In this document: positions 39,980-47,786 of the stretch, in pieces
How positions within the stretch are numbered: position 1 is the stretch's first letter
Layout: each line of letters starts with the position of its first letter
DNA from: an uncultured Lachnospiraceae bacterium
GTDB taxonomy: Bacteria > Bacillota > Clostridia > Lachnospirales > Lachnospiraceae
Assembly (NCBI GenBank): GCA_910584845.1
Contig: CAJUDH010000001.1
Location: 62,001-126,000 of the forward strand
DNA: 64,000 nucleotides
Reading direction: 5' to 3'
Translations under genes and position numbers: made by a program
Notes under the pieces: generated by a model
Database searches by the model: none
Seen by the model: the letters and a program-made list of their open reading frames with translations, nothing else
Told to the model about the DNA's origin: nothing

Positions 39980-40206
39980 CTTTCCTCCATTCTTTGCGCG
40001 TTCCGCCGCGCAAGCCACATCCATTTTAGGGCAACATAAATTTTCTTGCCGTTTCAGGCCGGCCACCCAAGGCGGCAGCCTGCCCAAAAGGCTTTCGGGC
40101 CAAAGAAGGGTGCTTGTTAAGGCGTTTAACCGCACTCCCCTGCGCCTTGCGCCGGGCACATTTGCAGTTTTCCAGGCATGAAAATCCGGTTATTTTCGTG
40201 TTACAT
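39980..40206. other. Intergenic region upstream of the antiporter
   Basis: About 230 bases (up to the terminator at 40207) with no gene or clear promoter for the antiporter. The ribosome site AUGGAGGAAAG directly abuts the ATG. Confidence 0.5.
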
Positions 40207-40261
40207 AAAAATAAGCGGGACTTTTGCCATATCAAAAGATATGACAAAAGTCTCGCTTATT
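40207..40261 (-). terminator. Terminator of the amino-acid symporter gene
   Basis: A long stem: AATAAGCGGGACTTTTGC pairs with CAAAAGTCTCGCTTATT plus an inner CATATC/GATATG, 24 positions with few mismatches, with TTTTTATG next on the minus strand. Confidence 0.7.
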
Positions 40262-40342
40262 ATATGCATACCGGGCTGTCCCTAATCCAACGGAAAACAA
40301 CAGCCGTGATGACGATATTACATAACACCGTATACGTGCAAG

Positions 40343-41758
40343 CTACTCCCTCTTATCAGGTTTATTATACCCATTGCCCCCCTTTTTGTCAATCGTTTTT
40401 ATTTGAGGATATTTAACCTGCCCAGACAAAAAAAGCAAAGCGGCCAGATTCGGGTACGCCATCATACCATTCCACATGTCTGACATCATCCATACCGTTT
40501 CCAGCCGGCATAGGCACCCGGCAAAAACGGCAAACAGATAAAGCGCCGTATAAACCCGGTCCCCCCCTTTCCCCGTCAGGCGCCCGCGTCGCAGCCGCCT
40601 GGCCAGATAGTGAAAGGTCTGCCTCCCCAGATAATACCAGGCAATCACCGTGGCAAAAGCAAACACTGCCATGGAACCGGAAACCAGGGCTTCCCCCAGC
40701 CCCCCCAGGCGGGCATGGAAACAGGCGGCAGTCAGGGCAGCCCCGTTTTCGCCGGACAATAGAAGGCCCCTGCCTCCCCCGTCAAACCCCACGCACAAAA
40801 TTACCAAGGCCGTCAATGTGCAGACTACAATGGTATCCACAAACACTTCAAACATAGCCCACATCCCCTGTTGCTCCGGCGACGTATCTTCCGCCGCGCC
40901 ATGAAGCACCGCCAGGCTCCCCAGCCCCGCCTCATTGGAAAACACGCCCCGGGACAGCCCGTAGCGCACGCTCCGGCTTAAAAGCCAGCCTGAAACCCCC
41001 CCTCCTACAGACTGGATTCGGAAGGCATCCCGGAACACGGCAGATATTACTGCCGGCAGCCGTTCCCAATAGGAAAGGATAACCATTAGGGAAAATACAA
41101 TATAAATACCGGCAGACAAAGGCACCATTTTTTCCGATACCCGGGAAATACGCCCAATCCCCCCGGAAATCACCGCCCCTGTCAAAACCGTCACCAAAAG
41201 GGCGCTGCCGGCCGGCGGGAGGCCTACCGAAAAGTGCAATGTCTCGCTGATGGAGTTTGACTGTACCATACTTCCCATCCCGAAAGAGGCCAGGACAGCA
41301 AACCACGCATACAGCGCCCCTAACCTCCTGCATCCCAGGCCCCGGTCCATATATACCATAGGGCCGCACATCCAGTGGCCGTCCTCCCCCCGATAGCGGA
41401 AGCGCTGCCCCAGGCTGGTTTCCCCATAGGCTGTCATCATGCCAATGGCTGCCGATACCCACATCCAAAATAGCGCCCCGGGCCCGCCGGCAGTCAAAGC
41501 CGTGGCCACCCCTACAATATTCCCGGTGCCAATGGTGGCGGCCAAAGCGGTACATGCCGATTGAAATTGGGTAATCTCCTTACCTTTCGCCCCCTCCCTC
41601 CCTTTCCATAAGCTCCCAGCCGTACATCCCCACCAGCATGCCAAGCCACGGAACTGGAAAAATCCGGATTTTATAGAAAACCATATCCCTACCCCCAGGA
41701 AAAGGGCCAATGTCCAAGGCCCCCAAATAAGGAAATGGATCGTTTCCGCAATGTGCAT
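40343..41758 (-). CDS. Alanine:cation symporter (AgcS/DAACS family)
   Basis: 471 residues, about 11 membrane segments. Family hallmarks: FQSACTALAATIGTGNIVGVATALTAGGPGALFWMW and YGETSLGQRFR near the start, GRGVFSNEAGLGSLAVLHGAAEDT-like SRGVFSNEAGLGSL further on. Imports alanine or glycine with Na+. ATG at 41758 preferred (AAAGGTGG upstream); an in-frame TTG at 41800 is possible. Monocistronic. Confidence 0.92.
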   Translation of the reverse strand: MHIAETIHFLIWGPWTLALFLGVGIWFSIKSGFFQFRGLACWWGCTAGSLWKGREGAKGKEITQFQSACTALAATIGTGNIVGVATALTAGGPGALFWMWVSAAIGMMTAYGETSLGQRFRYRGEDGHWMCGPMVYMDRGLGCRRLGALYAWFAVLASFGMGSMVQSNSISETLHFSVGLPPAGSALLVTVLTGAVISGGIGRISRVSEKMVPLSAGIYIVFSLMVILSYWERLPAVISAVFRDAFRIQSVGGGVSGWLLSRSVRYGLSRGVFSNEAGLGSLAVLHGAAEDTSPEQQGMWAMFEVFVDTIVVCTLTALVILCVGFDGGGRGLLLSGENGAALTAACFHARLGGLGEALVSGSMAVFAFATVIAWYYLGRQTFHYLARRLRRGRLTGKGGDRVYTALYLFAVFAGCLCRLETVWMMSDMWNGMMAYPNLAALLFLSGQVKYPQIKTIDKKGGNGYNKPDKRE

Positions 41759-42000
41759 TTGCCATGACCACCTTTTTTCTTTTATGTTTATGTCTGGCAA
41801 TAGGCAATCTATTCCCTTTTATCCCTCGCAATTTCTCCGCTAATATGTTATGATAAAGAATGTCTTCCCGGAATTTTCCCGGCACCTGTAGAGGTATCCC
41901 TTATTAACATTTGCAAAAATCTTTTAATAAAACACCGGCCTTAAAGGCAGATGCGGGAAAGGTTCCATGAATACATTAGATTAATAAAGGGGGAATCGCC

Positions 42001-42981
42001 ATGCCTGGCTTTACTACGCATTATATCCTGGGTATGAAAGCTTACAATGACCTGCCTAACTGCCAGCTCAAACGTGTCATCGCCAAATACCGCTGGCTCT
42101 ATCAGCTGGGGCTGCAGGGGCCGGACATGTTTTTTTACAACATCCCGGTATTAAGGCACCGGGACTACCGGAATGTCGCTTCTTATATGCATGAACACCA
42201 TATCCAGGACTTTTTTACTACTTGCCTGCGCAACCTCAACGAAATCCCTTCCCGTCAGCAGCAGGAACAAGGGCTTGCCTATTTTTGCGGTTACCTTTGC
42301 CATTATATTGGGGATTCCATCTGCCACCCCTATGTGTACGGGCGGATCGGGTACAACGCCAAATCCCCTACTGCCCAGGCCCACGGTATGCATGCGGCAT
42401 TGGAAAACGACATTGACGCATTGCTGCTGCAAAAATATAAAAAGAAAAAGCCGTCCCAGTTCAACCAGGCGGCAACCATATGTTTAAACGGCATGGAAAC
42501 CCAGTTCATCTCCCGTTTCCTGTCCAAATGCATCAACGAAACTTATTACCCAATCACATTTTATAACAATTTTCAGGTGACGCCACAGATGGTCCACCGC
42601 TCTATCTGGGCCATGCGTTTTGGCTGCCGCACCCTGGCAGACCCGTCCGGCCGGAAAAGCAGCAGCATTGCTTTTGTGGAAAACCTTTTCCTGAAAAACC
42701 CGGTAGCTTCCACCAAACTGATCACCGACAAGGTTTCTAACCCCCGGGCCTGCCTGAATTTAAACCATGAAACCTGGTGCAACCCCTGGGACCGCAGGCT
42801 GGCTTCCAAAGCCTCTTTCCCTGACTTGTTTTATCAATGCCTGCTCAAATGCAGCAATGTATATGCCATCCTCAACACCCTTGTCGCCCATGGGCAAACC
42901 TTTAGGAAGGTCAACCTGTCCCGCCTGCTGGACGAACTGGGGAGCTATTCCTATCACAGCGGCCTGACAGTCACGGATTGA
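42001..42981 (+). CDS. Zinc-dependent phospholipase C-like protein
   Basis: 326 residues of the zinc-dependent PLC/S1-P1 nuclease fold family: FTTHYILGMKAYNDLP at the start, LGLQGPDMFFYNIP, the His/Asp-rich CGYLCHYIGDSICHPYVYGRIGYN (metal-site region near 98-121) and AHGMHAALENDIDA. There is no signal peptide, so the known secreted PLC role does not apply directly; related clostridial proteins are cytosolic and uncharacterised. AAAGGGGG precedes the ATG. Monocistronic. Confidence 0.85.
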   Translation: MPGFTTHYILGMKAYNDLPNCQLKRVIAKYRWLYQLGLQGPDMFFYNIPVLRHRDYRNVASYMHEHHIQDFFTTCLRNLNEIPSRQQQEQGLAYFCGYLCHYIGDSICHPYVYGRIGYNAKSPTAQAHGMHAALENDIDALLLQKYKKKKPSQFNQAATICLNGMETQFISRFLSKCINETYYPITFYNNFQVTPQMVHRSIWAMRFGCRTLADPSGRKSSSIAFVENLFLKNPVASTKLITDKVSNPRACLNLNHETWCNPWDRRLASKASFPDLFYQCLLKCSNVYAILNTLVAHGQTFRKVNLSRLLDELGSYSYHSGLTVTD

Positions 42982-43013
42982 CCGGAATATGAATCGCCTC
43001 GCCCAAGGCCCGC

Positions 43014-43047
43014 AGCGCCAAAGGCGGCGTTTCCGGCGCCCTTTTAT
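43014..43047 (+). terminator. Probable terminator of the PLC-like gene
   Basis: GCGCC (43015-43019) and GGCGC (43035-43039) enclose a second small CGCC/GGCG pair, followed by CCTTTTATTAT. Confidence 0.45.
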
Positions 43048-43072
43048 TATCAACCATAAAGGAAAGCAATAA

Positions 43073-43101
43073 AAAACGGTGCCTTTTACAGACACCGTTT
43101 T
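43073..43101 (-). terminator. Terminator overlapping the XRE-regulator stop
   Basis: Minus strand: AAAACGGTG, 11-base loop containing the stop codon, CACCGTTTT then TTATTG. The stem overlaps the 3' end of the regulator gene. Confidence 0.6.
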
Positions 43102-43433
43102 AAAATTGCCAAAGCCTGCCACAGCCTTTGCCGCCTCGCCTGATCCATTTGTTCCAGGTTATCCACCATCACTGCCAGCTCCAAATCAGCCGCGCTTTGC
43201 ATTTTCAGCGACTCTTCTATCGGGTTGCCCGCTTCCCCGTTCGCATGGTAGCCAAGCACGCAATCCGTAGATACATGAAAATAGTCCGCAAGGTTCATCA
43301 GCACATCCACCTGGATTTTGCTCCTGTCCCGCTCCATCCGGCTGATAACCTGTTGCGATAAACCAATCTCTTCGCCTAATACTTTTTGCGAAATGTTCCT
43401 TTGTTTCCGCAATTGTTTGATGTTGCTCCTCAT
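43086..43433 (-). CDS. XRE-family helix-turn-helix regulator
   Basis: 115 residues. HTH_3 domain at the N-terminus (about 6-60: LRKQRNISQKVLGEEIGLSQQVISRMER), followed by a 50-residue helical tail with no known ligand motif. Typical of small phage- or autoregulating repressors. The start is duplicated: a 19-bp direct repeat places an earlier ATG at 43452 out of frame, leading to an unrelated 88-residue frame, while 43433 gives the HTH protein. Weak ribosome-site spacing (about 11 bases) at the real start. Confidence 0.85.
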   Translation of the reverse strand: MRSNIKQLRKQRNISQKVLGEEIGLSQQVISRMERDRSKIQVDVLMNLADYFHVSTDCVLGYHANGEAGNPIEESLKMQSAADLELAVMVDNLEQMDQARRQRLWQALAILKRCL

Positions 43434-43452
43434 GATTGATGTTGCTCCTCAT
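43415..43452 (-). repeat. 19-bp duplication spanning the start codon
   Basis: Two 18/19-identical copies beginning ATGAGGAGCAACATC at 43452 and 43433. Because 19 is not a multiple of three, the two ATGs read different frames. AGAGGA lies 10 bases before the first. A GGAGCAAC motif also occurs on the opposite strand at 43544-43551, so the repeat may double as an autoregulatory operator. Confidence 0.85.
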
Positions 43453-43478
43453 AATAGTAAATTCCTCTGGCTACTATT

Positions 43479-43484
43479 ATTTTA
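43479..43484 (-). promoter_or_regulatory. Possible extended -10 of the XRE gene
   Basis: Minus strand TGCTAAAAT (TAAAAT at 43484-43479), no convincing -35. Start would lie about 20 bases before the first ATG. Confidence 0.4.
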
Positions 43485-43580
43485 GCAAACTAAAGTGCTG
43501 CATTGACTTATATATAAAGTTTTTTTACTCACTATAGTTGTTTTAGGAGCAACCTATCAGCCGGCAATCCAACGCTTTTG

Positions 43581-44741
43581 CTATTGGATTACCTGATCCC
43601 CGTCTTTCGTACAATAATGCCTCTGCACGTTTAACCGGCTCATCCAACCCTTGGTCTCCGAGATGCGGTAACGGTTTCCTGCATTATTCCAGAGCCAATC
43701 CGGGGAAGGCCACAGGCAAATACTGGGGTTAATGGCTTGGTAAACTTCTTCCCCCACCCCGTTTTGCCCATGATGGGCCATCTGGACAATGTCCGACTTC
43801 AAAGCCTCCGCCCCGGCATCGGCCAATAGCCGTTTGCCGCCATCCTCCCCCATGTCGCCCAGGAACAAAATGGATTTTCCGTTTACCGTCAATTTGTAGA
43901 CGATGCCCGCATTGTTCCCTTTGTCGCTGCTCAATTCGTACCGGTCATTCATCACCTGGACCGTCACGTCATCCACCTGGATAGCCTGCCCTTTGCCCAC
44001 CGTGTGCAGCATCCCTTCCGGCAAACCGGAAAACGTGCCGATGATCGCATGGGCCATGGTTTGCTCGGAGGGGTCATGTACGGTGTACCACTCCGGCGCC
44101 GCAAAGGAATAGTAAATGCCGTCAATCTGGATCCCTGACTGGATCCCCGCCGCCTCATCCTGCAAAATGCGGTACAACGCCCCCACATGGTCCCCATGGG
44201 GATGGGTGATCAGCCATGCGGCCACATGGCCCCCTTTTGCCTGGATCTGGCTACGCAGATATTCCCCGTCGCCCCCCAGGCCTCCGTCTACGACAATCAG
44301 GCTTCCCTGGCGCGTCTGCAACATGGCTGACAGCATCTGGCTTTCGCCCTGGGAATGGAACATGGTCAAAGTGGCACCGCCCAGGATCGGATCCTGGGGA
44401 AACCCGCCTTTCTCCCCTTCGGTGACAATATCCACGTTTTCAGACGGCCCTTGCCCGCGGCGGGAACCGCTTTGCCCCGCCACGATGGTGTTGCTTCTTG
44501 TTTCCTGTGAAGGGTCCCCTTGACCGCCGGCCGCCTCGCCCCCCGCCTGGCCTTGTCCGGGCGGTTGAAGCCGGGCGACTTCCTGCGCCGCATATTCCGT
44601 CAGGTAAAAACCGCCCTTTTTTACAGGAAGCCCTCCGGGCCCTTCATCCGTTTGTGCAGGGCTGCCGCTTGTCACGGCCGCCGCCAGCAAGCCGGCTACC
44701 AGCATGCCGCTAAACCAACGCTTTTCAAATTTCTGCCTCAT
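43581..44741 (-). CDS. Secreted metallo-beta-lactamase-fold hydrolase (ComEC-like domain)
   Basis: 386 residues. A signal-peptide-like N-terminus (RKW-type start, SGMLVAGLLAAAVTS hydrophobic core), a low-complexity Gly/Gln/Ser linker (about 35-120), then an MBL domain with THPHGDHVG (HxHxDH), GDMGEDGGKRL, and AHHGQNG. The best-known relatives are the C-terminal domains of ComEC competence proteins. An extracellular phosphodiesterase or hydrolase is likely; substrate unknown. GAGAGGGGC precedes the ATG. Monocistronic. Confidence 0.85.
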   Translation of the reverse strand: MRQKFEKRWFSGMLVAGLLAAAVTSGSPAQTDEGPGGLPVKKGGFYLTEYAAQEVARLQPPGQGQAGGEAAGGQGDPSQETRSNTIVAGQSGSRRGQGPSENVDIVTEGEKGGFPQDPILGGATLTMFHSQGESQMLSAMLQTRQGSLIVVDGGLGGDGEYLRSQIQAKGGHVAAWLITHPHGDHVGALYRILQDEAAGIQSGIQIDGIYYSFAAPEWYTVHDPSEQTMAHAIIGTFSGLPEGMLHTVGKGQAIQVDDVTVQVMNDRYELSSDKGNNAGIVYKLTVNGKSILFLGDMGEDGGKRLLADAGAEALKSDIVQMAHHGQNGVGEEVYQAINPSICLWPSPDWLWNNAGNRYRISETKGWMSRLNVQRHYCTKDGDQVIQ

Positions 44742-44776
44742 AAATATGCCCCTCTCTGATGATTCGTCCGCCTGCT

Positions 44777-44785
44777 ATTTTACCA
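44777..44785 (-). promoter_or_regulatory. Extended -10 promoter of the MBL-fold gene
   Basis: Minus strand TGGTAAAAT (TAAAAT at 44782-44777). The -35 is weak (TGTTCA at 17, or TTCAAA at 15 bases). Start near 44770, a leader of about 30 nt. Confidence 0.45.
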
Positions 44786-44979
44786 GAGAAAAAATTCTTT
44801 GAACAGGGGGTTTGAAGAATCGTCAGAAAATCTTTATATTTATTTCGTACTTTTTCCGTATGCCGCCGTACTGCTTATGTTACGGGCCTTTTGCCCCCAT
44901 TGCCCTACCCGCCGAGGCCATCCCCAAGCGGCCCTTTTGTATCCGGCCGGATCCCCCCAAGTTTTTTCGCACTACAAAA

Positions 44980-45006
44980 GGCCCAGAAGAAAATTTCTTC
45001 CGGGCC
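44980..45006 (-). terminator. Terminator of the secreted hydrolase gene
   Basis: GGCCCAGAAGAAA (44980-44992) pairs with TTTCTTCCGGGCC (44994-45006) with one mismatch; on the minus strand it ends in CTTTTGTAG, just past the stop at 45021. Confidence 0.65.
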
Positions 45007-45020
45007 TTCCTTAATGATTA

Positions 45021-46406
45021 TTATTTAATATATCCTGCTGCCCAATTGACAATGTGGGTTCCGTCTGCCGCCCTGGGGTCATTCTTCAGGGTATAGATCC
45101 AAGACCAGTGGTTGCTGTATTGCACCTCGGTCATCACGCCGTCCCAATCATAGTCTTCGGCAAACCTTAACTTGCCGTCCTCGGTGGTATCGTAAAGGGA
45201 AAGTTTGTACTTATTGTCTGCCGTTTCATAGGTGGTCATATCTGAATTCTGCGGCAGTTCCTGTTTGATCTTGCTTTGGCTGGTCTGCTGTCCGCTGGTC
45301 AGGATGTTAAACATGCGTACAGAACAGTCATCCGTCGCCACGCTGCTGTCCGTTGCACCCTGTACCAGCCAAATTGCCGTGTCAGACTCTTTAATAGAAG
45401 CCAGCTCTTCGTCGGTGGGGGTCTCGCCGCCGCGGGCAGTCGCTACATCCAGGGCCGGGCAATTGATCATGGCCACGGCAAACATGTCCGGATAAGCAAT
45501 CAGCATCCTTGTAGTCATGTAACCGCCTGCAGAACAGCCGGAAACAGCAACTTTTTGGGGATCCACGCCGTATTTTCGGATCACGTCATTGATTTCGTCC
45601 GCCGCTTTCTGAAGCAGCCCGTCCCTCTGGGCATAATACCAGGTATCGGGGGCCTGGAACGACATCACATGGGCTTTGCCGAAAATCTCCTGGAATTCGT
45701 CGGAAGCCCAGGCAACGGTACCCCTGTTGGCCAGCATCTGTGCTACATTGTTGCCGGAAGACAACAGGTCGCCTTCGCCGTTTCCATGGAACCAGACAAC
45801 CAGCCTGTCCACGCCCTCGCCTGCATTATAGAACTGGTAATTGATCCCTCCGGGGACTTTTACGGATTCAAATTTTGCGGTCTCCGGGTCAACCACCGTG
45901 TTGTTGCAGGTAAATACTGCCATATGCTCTTCGTCCAGGATCCTGCCGTCCGGCGACATTAACGTAAAGGGCTTGTTTTGGGTAATGGTGTAAGTCAGCG
46001 TAGCCGGATAGTTCCGAAGGCCGGTGGTGTAGGCAAGGGTCGCCCCTTGTGACGCGTCCAGGCGCAGGCTCACCCATTGCCCTGCCGTCTCAACCTGTAA
46101 AACCTTACGGTCAATGTCATAATCCCCGTTGCTCTCTAAACCGGTACCTTCCAGGAAGCCTTTTACCGTAGCCGTGGCATGGATTGTAAAGGTATCCTCG
46201 TCAATGTTGGCTGCCCGTTTGTCCTCTCCTAAGGCAATTACCACCTCATTGACTACTTCACCGGCATCTGTCACTTTGGCATGCAGCTGGCATGTATAGG
46301 TAGCCTTTGCCTCTTCGGCCGCTTCCGAACGGATGGGGCTAAAACCGGCCGCCATAGACACTGCCATGGTACAAGCCAGCAACATTGATACTACTTTTCG
46401 CTTCAT
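45021..46406 (-). CDS. Secreted esterase/PHB-depolymerase-like hydrolase
   Basis: 461 residues with a clear signal peptide (KRKVVSMLLACTMAVSMAAGFS, cleavage near AEA). An N-terminal beta-sandwich domain (about 35-165, KVTDAGEVVNEVVIALGEDKRA and the like) precedes an alpha/beta hydrolase with nucleophile VSGCSAGGYMTTRM (Ser near 295) and a late catalytic His in HIVNW. Resembles feruloyl/acetyl esterases and poly-hydroxyalkanoate depolymerases that act on polymers outside the cell. AAGGAGGAA precedes the ATG. Monocistronic. Confidence 0.87.
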   Translation of the reverse strand: MKRKVVSMLLACTMAVSMAAGFSPIRSEAAEEAKATYTCQLHAKVTDAGEVVNEVVIALGEDKRAANIDEDTFTIHATATVKGFLEGTGLESNGDYDIDRKVLQVETAGQWVSLRLDASQGATLAYTTGLRNYPATLTYTITQNKPFTLMSPDGRILDEEHMAVFTCNNTVVDPETAKFESVKVPGGINYQFYNAGEGVDRLVVWFHGNGEGDLLSSGNNVAQMLANRGTVAWASDEFQEIFGKAHVMSFQAPDTWYYAQRDGLLQKAADEINDVIRKYGVDPQKVAVSGCSAGGYMTTRMLIAYPDMFAVAMINCPALDVATARGGETPTDEELASIKESDTAIWLVQGATDSSVATDDCSVRMFNILTSGQQTSQSKIKQELPQNSDMTTYETADNKYKLSLYDTTEDGKLRFAEDYDWDGVMTEVQYSNHWSWIYTLKNDPRAADGTHIVNWAAGYIK

Positions 46407-46453
46407 GTTAATTCCTCCTTATGTATTTGGGCAGCTAACCCTATAGTGGTTTA

Positions 46454-46482
46454 ATTATACCATTTTCAACCAATCTTTTCAA
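46454..46482 (-). promoter_or_regulatory. Promoter of the secreted hydrolase gene
   Basis: Minus strand: TTGAAA (46482-46477), 17 bases ending TGG, TATAAT (46459-46454). Strong match with extended -10; leader of about 40 nt. Confidence 0.75.
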
Positions 46483-46564
46483 CTTATTTTAGGCAATTTG
46501 TATGGATAAAAACATCATCCCCAAATTCCCCTTGGTAAAAATAGTATGTTTCCCCATTGTTTTA

Positions 46565-46595
46565 GCCCGCCTTTGCCAATTTGGCAAAAAGCGGG
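46565..46595 (-). terminator. Hairpin past the HTH-membrane operon, possible terminator
   Basis: GCCCGCCTTTGCCAA and TTGGCAAAAAGCGGGC form a long stem on both strands about 40 bases after the membrane-protein stop (minus). The following minus-strand sequence (TAAAACAATG) is not T-rich, so termination is uncertain. Confidence 0.45.
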
Positions 46596-46637
46596 CCGCT
46601 ATTATGGAAAAGCCCTTCCCGGCTGTTATTGCCGGCT

Positions 46638-47066
46638 TTATTCGTCGCTGTCAAACTCCTCTTCCAGCCGTTTGGCCCTTTTCTTTTCGGATAAGGCCAA
46701 AAGCGTCCGGGTGACCTGATATGCCGCTAAAAAGGAAACCAGGTAAACAGCCGCCGATTTCCAGTCCTGGCTTTTATTCAGGGTCCAATAGGCGGCAATG
46801 GCTGTCAGCAGCCCAAGCCGGATAAGCCACACCTGCCTGTTCCTTTTGCCTTTTGCCGGCAGGAAAGACATCTTTAACTGCCGGGAACGGATCTGAAAAT
46901 ATACCGGCGCCCCTATTATGACCAGGTATTCCGCGCTGCACTGCCCTAACCCCATATGAAATGCCAGGCATTTCACCAGCAGGGACCCTACGGCCAAGTA
47001 ATACATGCCCCTCCCCATTTCACTCCAAATTTTTTGCTGGCCTAGGTAAATCCTCTCATCCATCAT
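46638..47066 (-). CDS. Small integral membrane protein paired with HTH regulator
   Basis: 142 residues with about four hydrophobic segments (LAVGSLLVKCLAF; YLVIIGAPVYF; IRLGLLTAIAAYW; AAVYLVSFLAAY) and charged ends (DERIYLGQQK; KKRAKRLEEEFDSDE). Not a family I can name, but small HTH-plus-membrane-protein pairs of this size are common in Firmicutes and often involve immunity or signalling. ATG at 47066 overlaps the HTH stop (ATGA) with AGGAGG upstream, so translation is coupled. Confidence 0.75.
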   Translation of the reverse strand: MMDERIYLGQQKIWSEMGRGMYYLAVGSLLVKCLAFHMGLGQCSAEYLVIIGAPVYFQIRSRQLKMSFLPAKGKRNRQVWLIRLGLLTAIAAYWTLNKSQDWKSAAVYLVSFLAAYQVTRTLLALSEKKRAKRLEEEFDSDE

Positions 47067-47266
47067 CCTGCCTCCTCTTCCCAAAATAATTGATCCAACG
47101 TCCGGTCCAAAACTTTACAAATCGCCAGGCACAACTTTAATGTGGGGTTATACTTCCCTGCCTCAATCATCCCGATGGTCTGCCGGGTAACCCCCACCAG
47201 GTTGGCCAGATCCTCCTGGGACAAATCTTTGCCAACCCGTGCTGCCTTCAGCTTCAGGTTCTTCAA
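47063..47266 (-). CDS. Short XRE-type HTH regulator
   Basis: 67 residues: KNLKLKAARVGKDLSQEDLANLVGVTRQTIGMIEAGKYNPTLKLCLAICKVLDRTLDQLFWEE, the compact HTH protein usually read from a TTG. Start TTG at 47266 is favoured: AAAGGTGG is six bases before it, and the proximal promoter (-10 at 47300-47295, start near 47288) lies downstream of the earlier in-frame ATG at 47299, which would therefore not be in the message. Probably autoregulates its operon with the membrane protein. Confidence 0.82.
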   Translation of the reverse strand: MKNLKLKAARVGKDLSQEDLANLVGVTRQTIGMIEAGKYNPTLKLCLAICKVLDRTLDQLFWEEEAG

Positions 47267-47294
47267 TTCACCACCACCTTTCCGCTTCAAGGAA

Positions 47295-47351
47295 ATCATA
47301 TCATATTTATTACATAATGTCAATTATATTTTACAAATTGTCATCTGTAAA
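47295..47351 (-). promoter_or_regulatory. Tandem promoters of the HTH-membrane protein operon
   Basis: Minus strand, P1: TTTACA (47351-47346), 17 bases, TATAAT (47328-47323). P2: TTGACA (47323-47318), 17 bases, TATGAT (47300-47295). P2 overlaps P1's -10 by one base. Confidence 0.7.
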
Positions 47352-47432
47352 CTGCTTGTCCACCATTTTCCATCCCCCCTGGGGTGCGCCTTCCCTTAAT
47401 TGTTTTAGGGGGCAAACACCGGCAAAAAATCA

Positions 47433-47457
47433 GGGAAGGCCCCCTGTGGGCCTTCCC
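47433..47457 (-). terminator. Terminator of glgC-glgD-spoVG
   Basis: GGGAAGGCCC, a five-base loop and GGGCCTTCCC; on the minus strand TGATTTTTTG follows. It is 20 bases past the spoVG stop. Confidence 0.8.
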
Positions 47458-47477
47458 CTTTATCTTCCCTATTTTCC

Positions 47478-47774
47478 CTACCCTTCCCGGCTTTCCTGAT
47501 TTTCCTGATTTTCCAGCATTGTTGTCTCATATTTTTCTAAAATCACCCGCTGAATCATATCTCTCGTTTCCGAATTAATCGGATGGGCAATATCCCGGTA
47601 CTCACCGTCCGCAGCTTTCCTGCTCGGCATGGCGATAAACAATCCCTTTTCTCCTTCAATCACTTTGATGTCATGAATCACAAACTCGTTGTCAAGGGTA
47701 ATCGAGACGATTGCCTTCATTTTCCCTTCTTTTTCAATCCTTCTGACTCTTACATCCGTAATTTGCATGCTCAT
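47478..47774 (-). CDS. spoVG: SpoVG, RNA-binding regulator
   Basis: 98 residues, complete SpoVG: MQITDVRVRR, FVIHDIKVIEGEKGLFIAMPSRK and AHPINSETRDMIQ. A small conserved protein that binds RNA/DNA and controls sporulation septation and virulence-like traits in Firmicutes. The start at 47774 (MSMQ) has AAAGGAAGGGGCT; an internal ATG two codons later is also possible. It lies 12 bases after glgD, so it is probably the third gene of the glycogen operon, an arrangement worth noting. Confidence 0.93.
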   Translation of the reverse strand: MSMQITDVRVRRIEKEGKMKAIVSITLDNEFVIHDIKVIEGEKGLFIAMPSRKAADGEYRDIAHPINSETRDMIQRVILEKYETTMLENQENQESREG

Positions 47775-47786
47775 AGCCCCTTCCTT

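Noticed and set aside
43186..43452. 88-residue frame starting at the first ATG of the XRE duplication
   Set aside because: It reads the HTH gene out of frame and resembles no protein; treated as a consequence of the 19-bp duplication, not as a gene.
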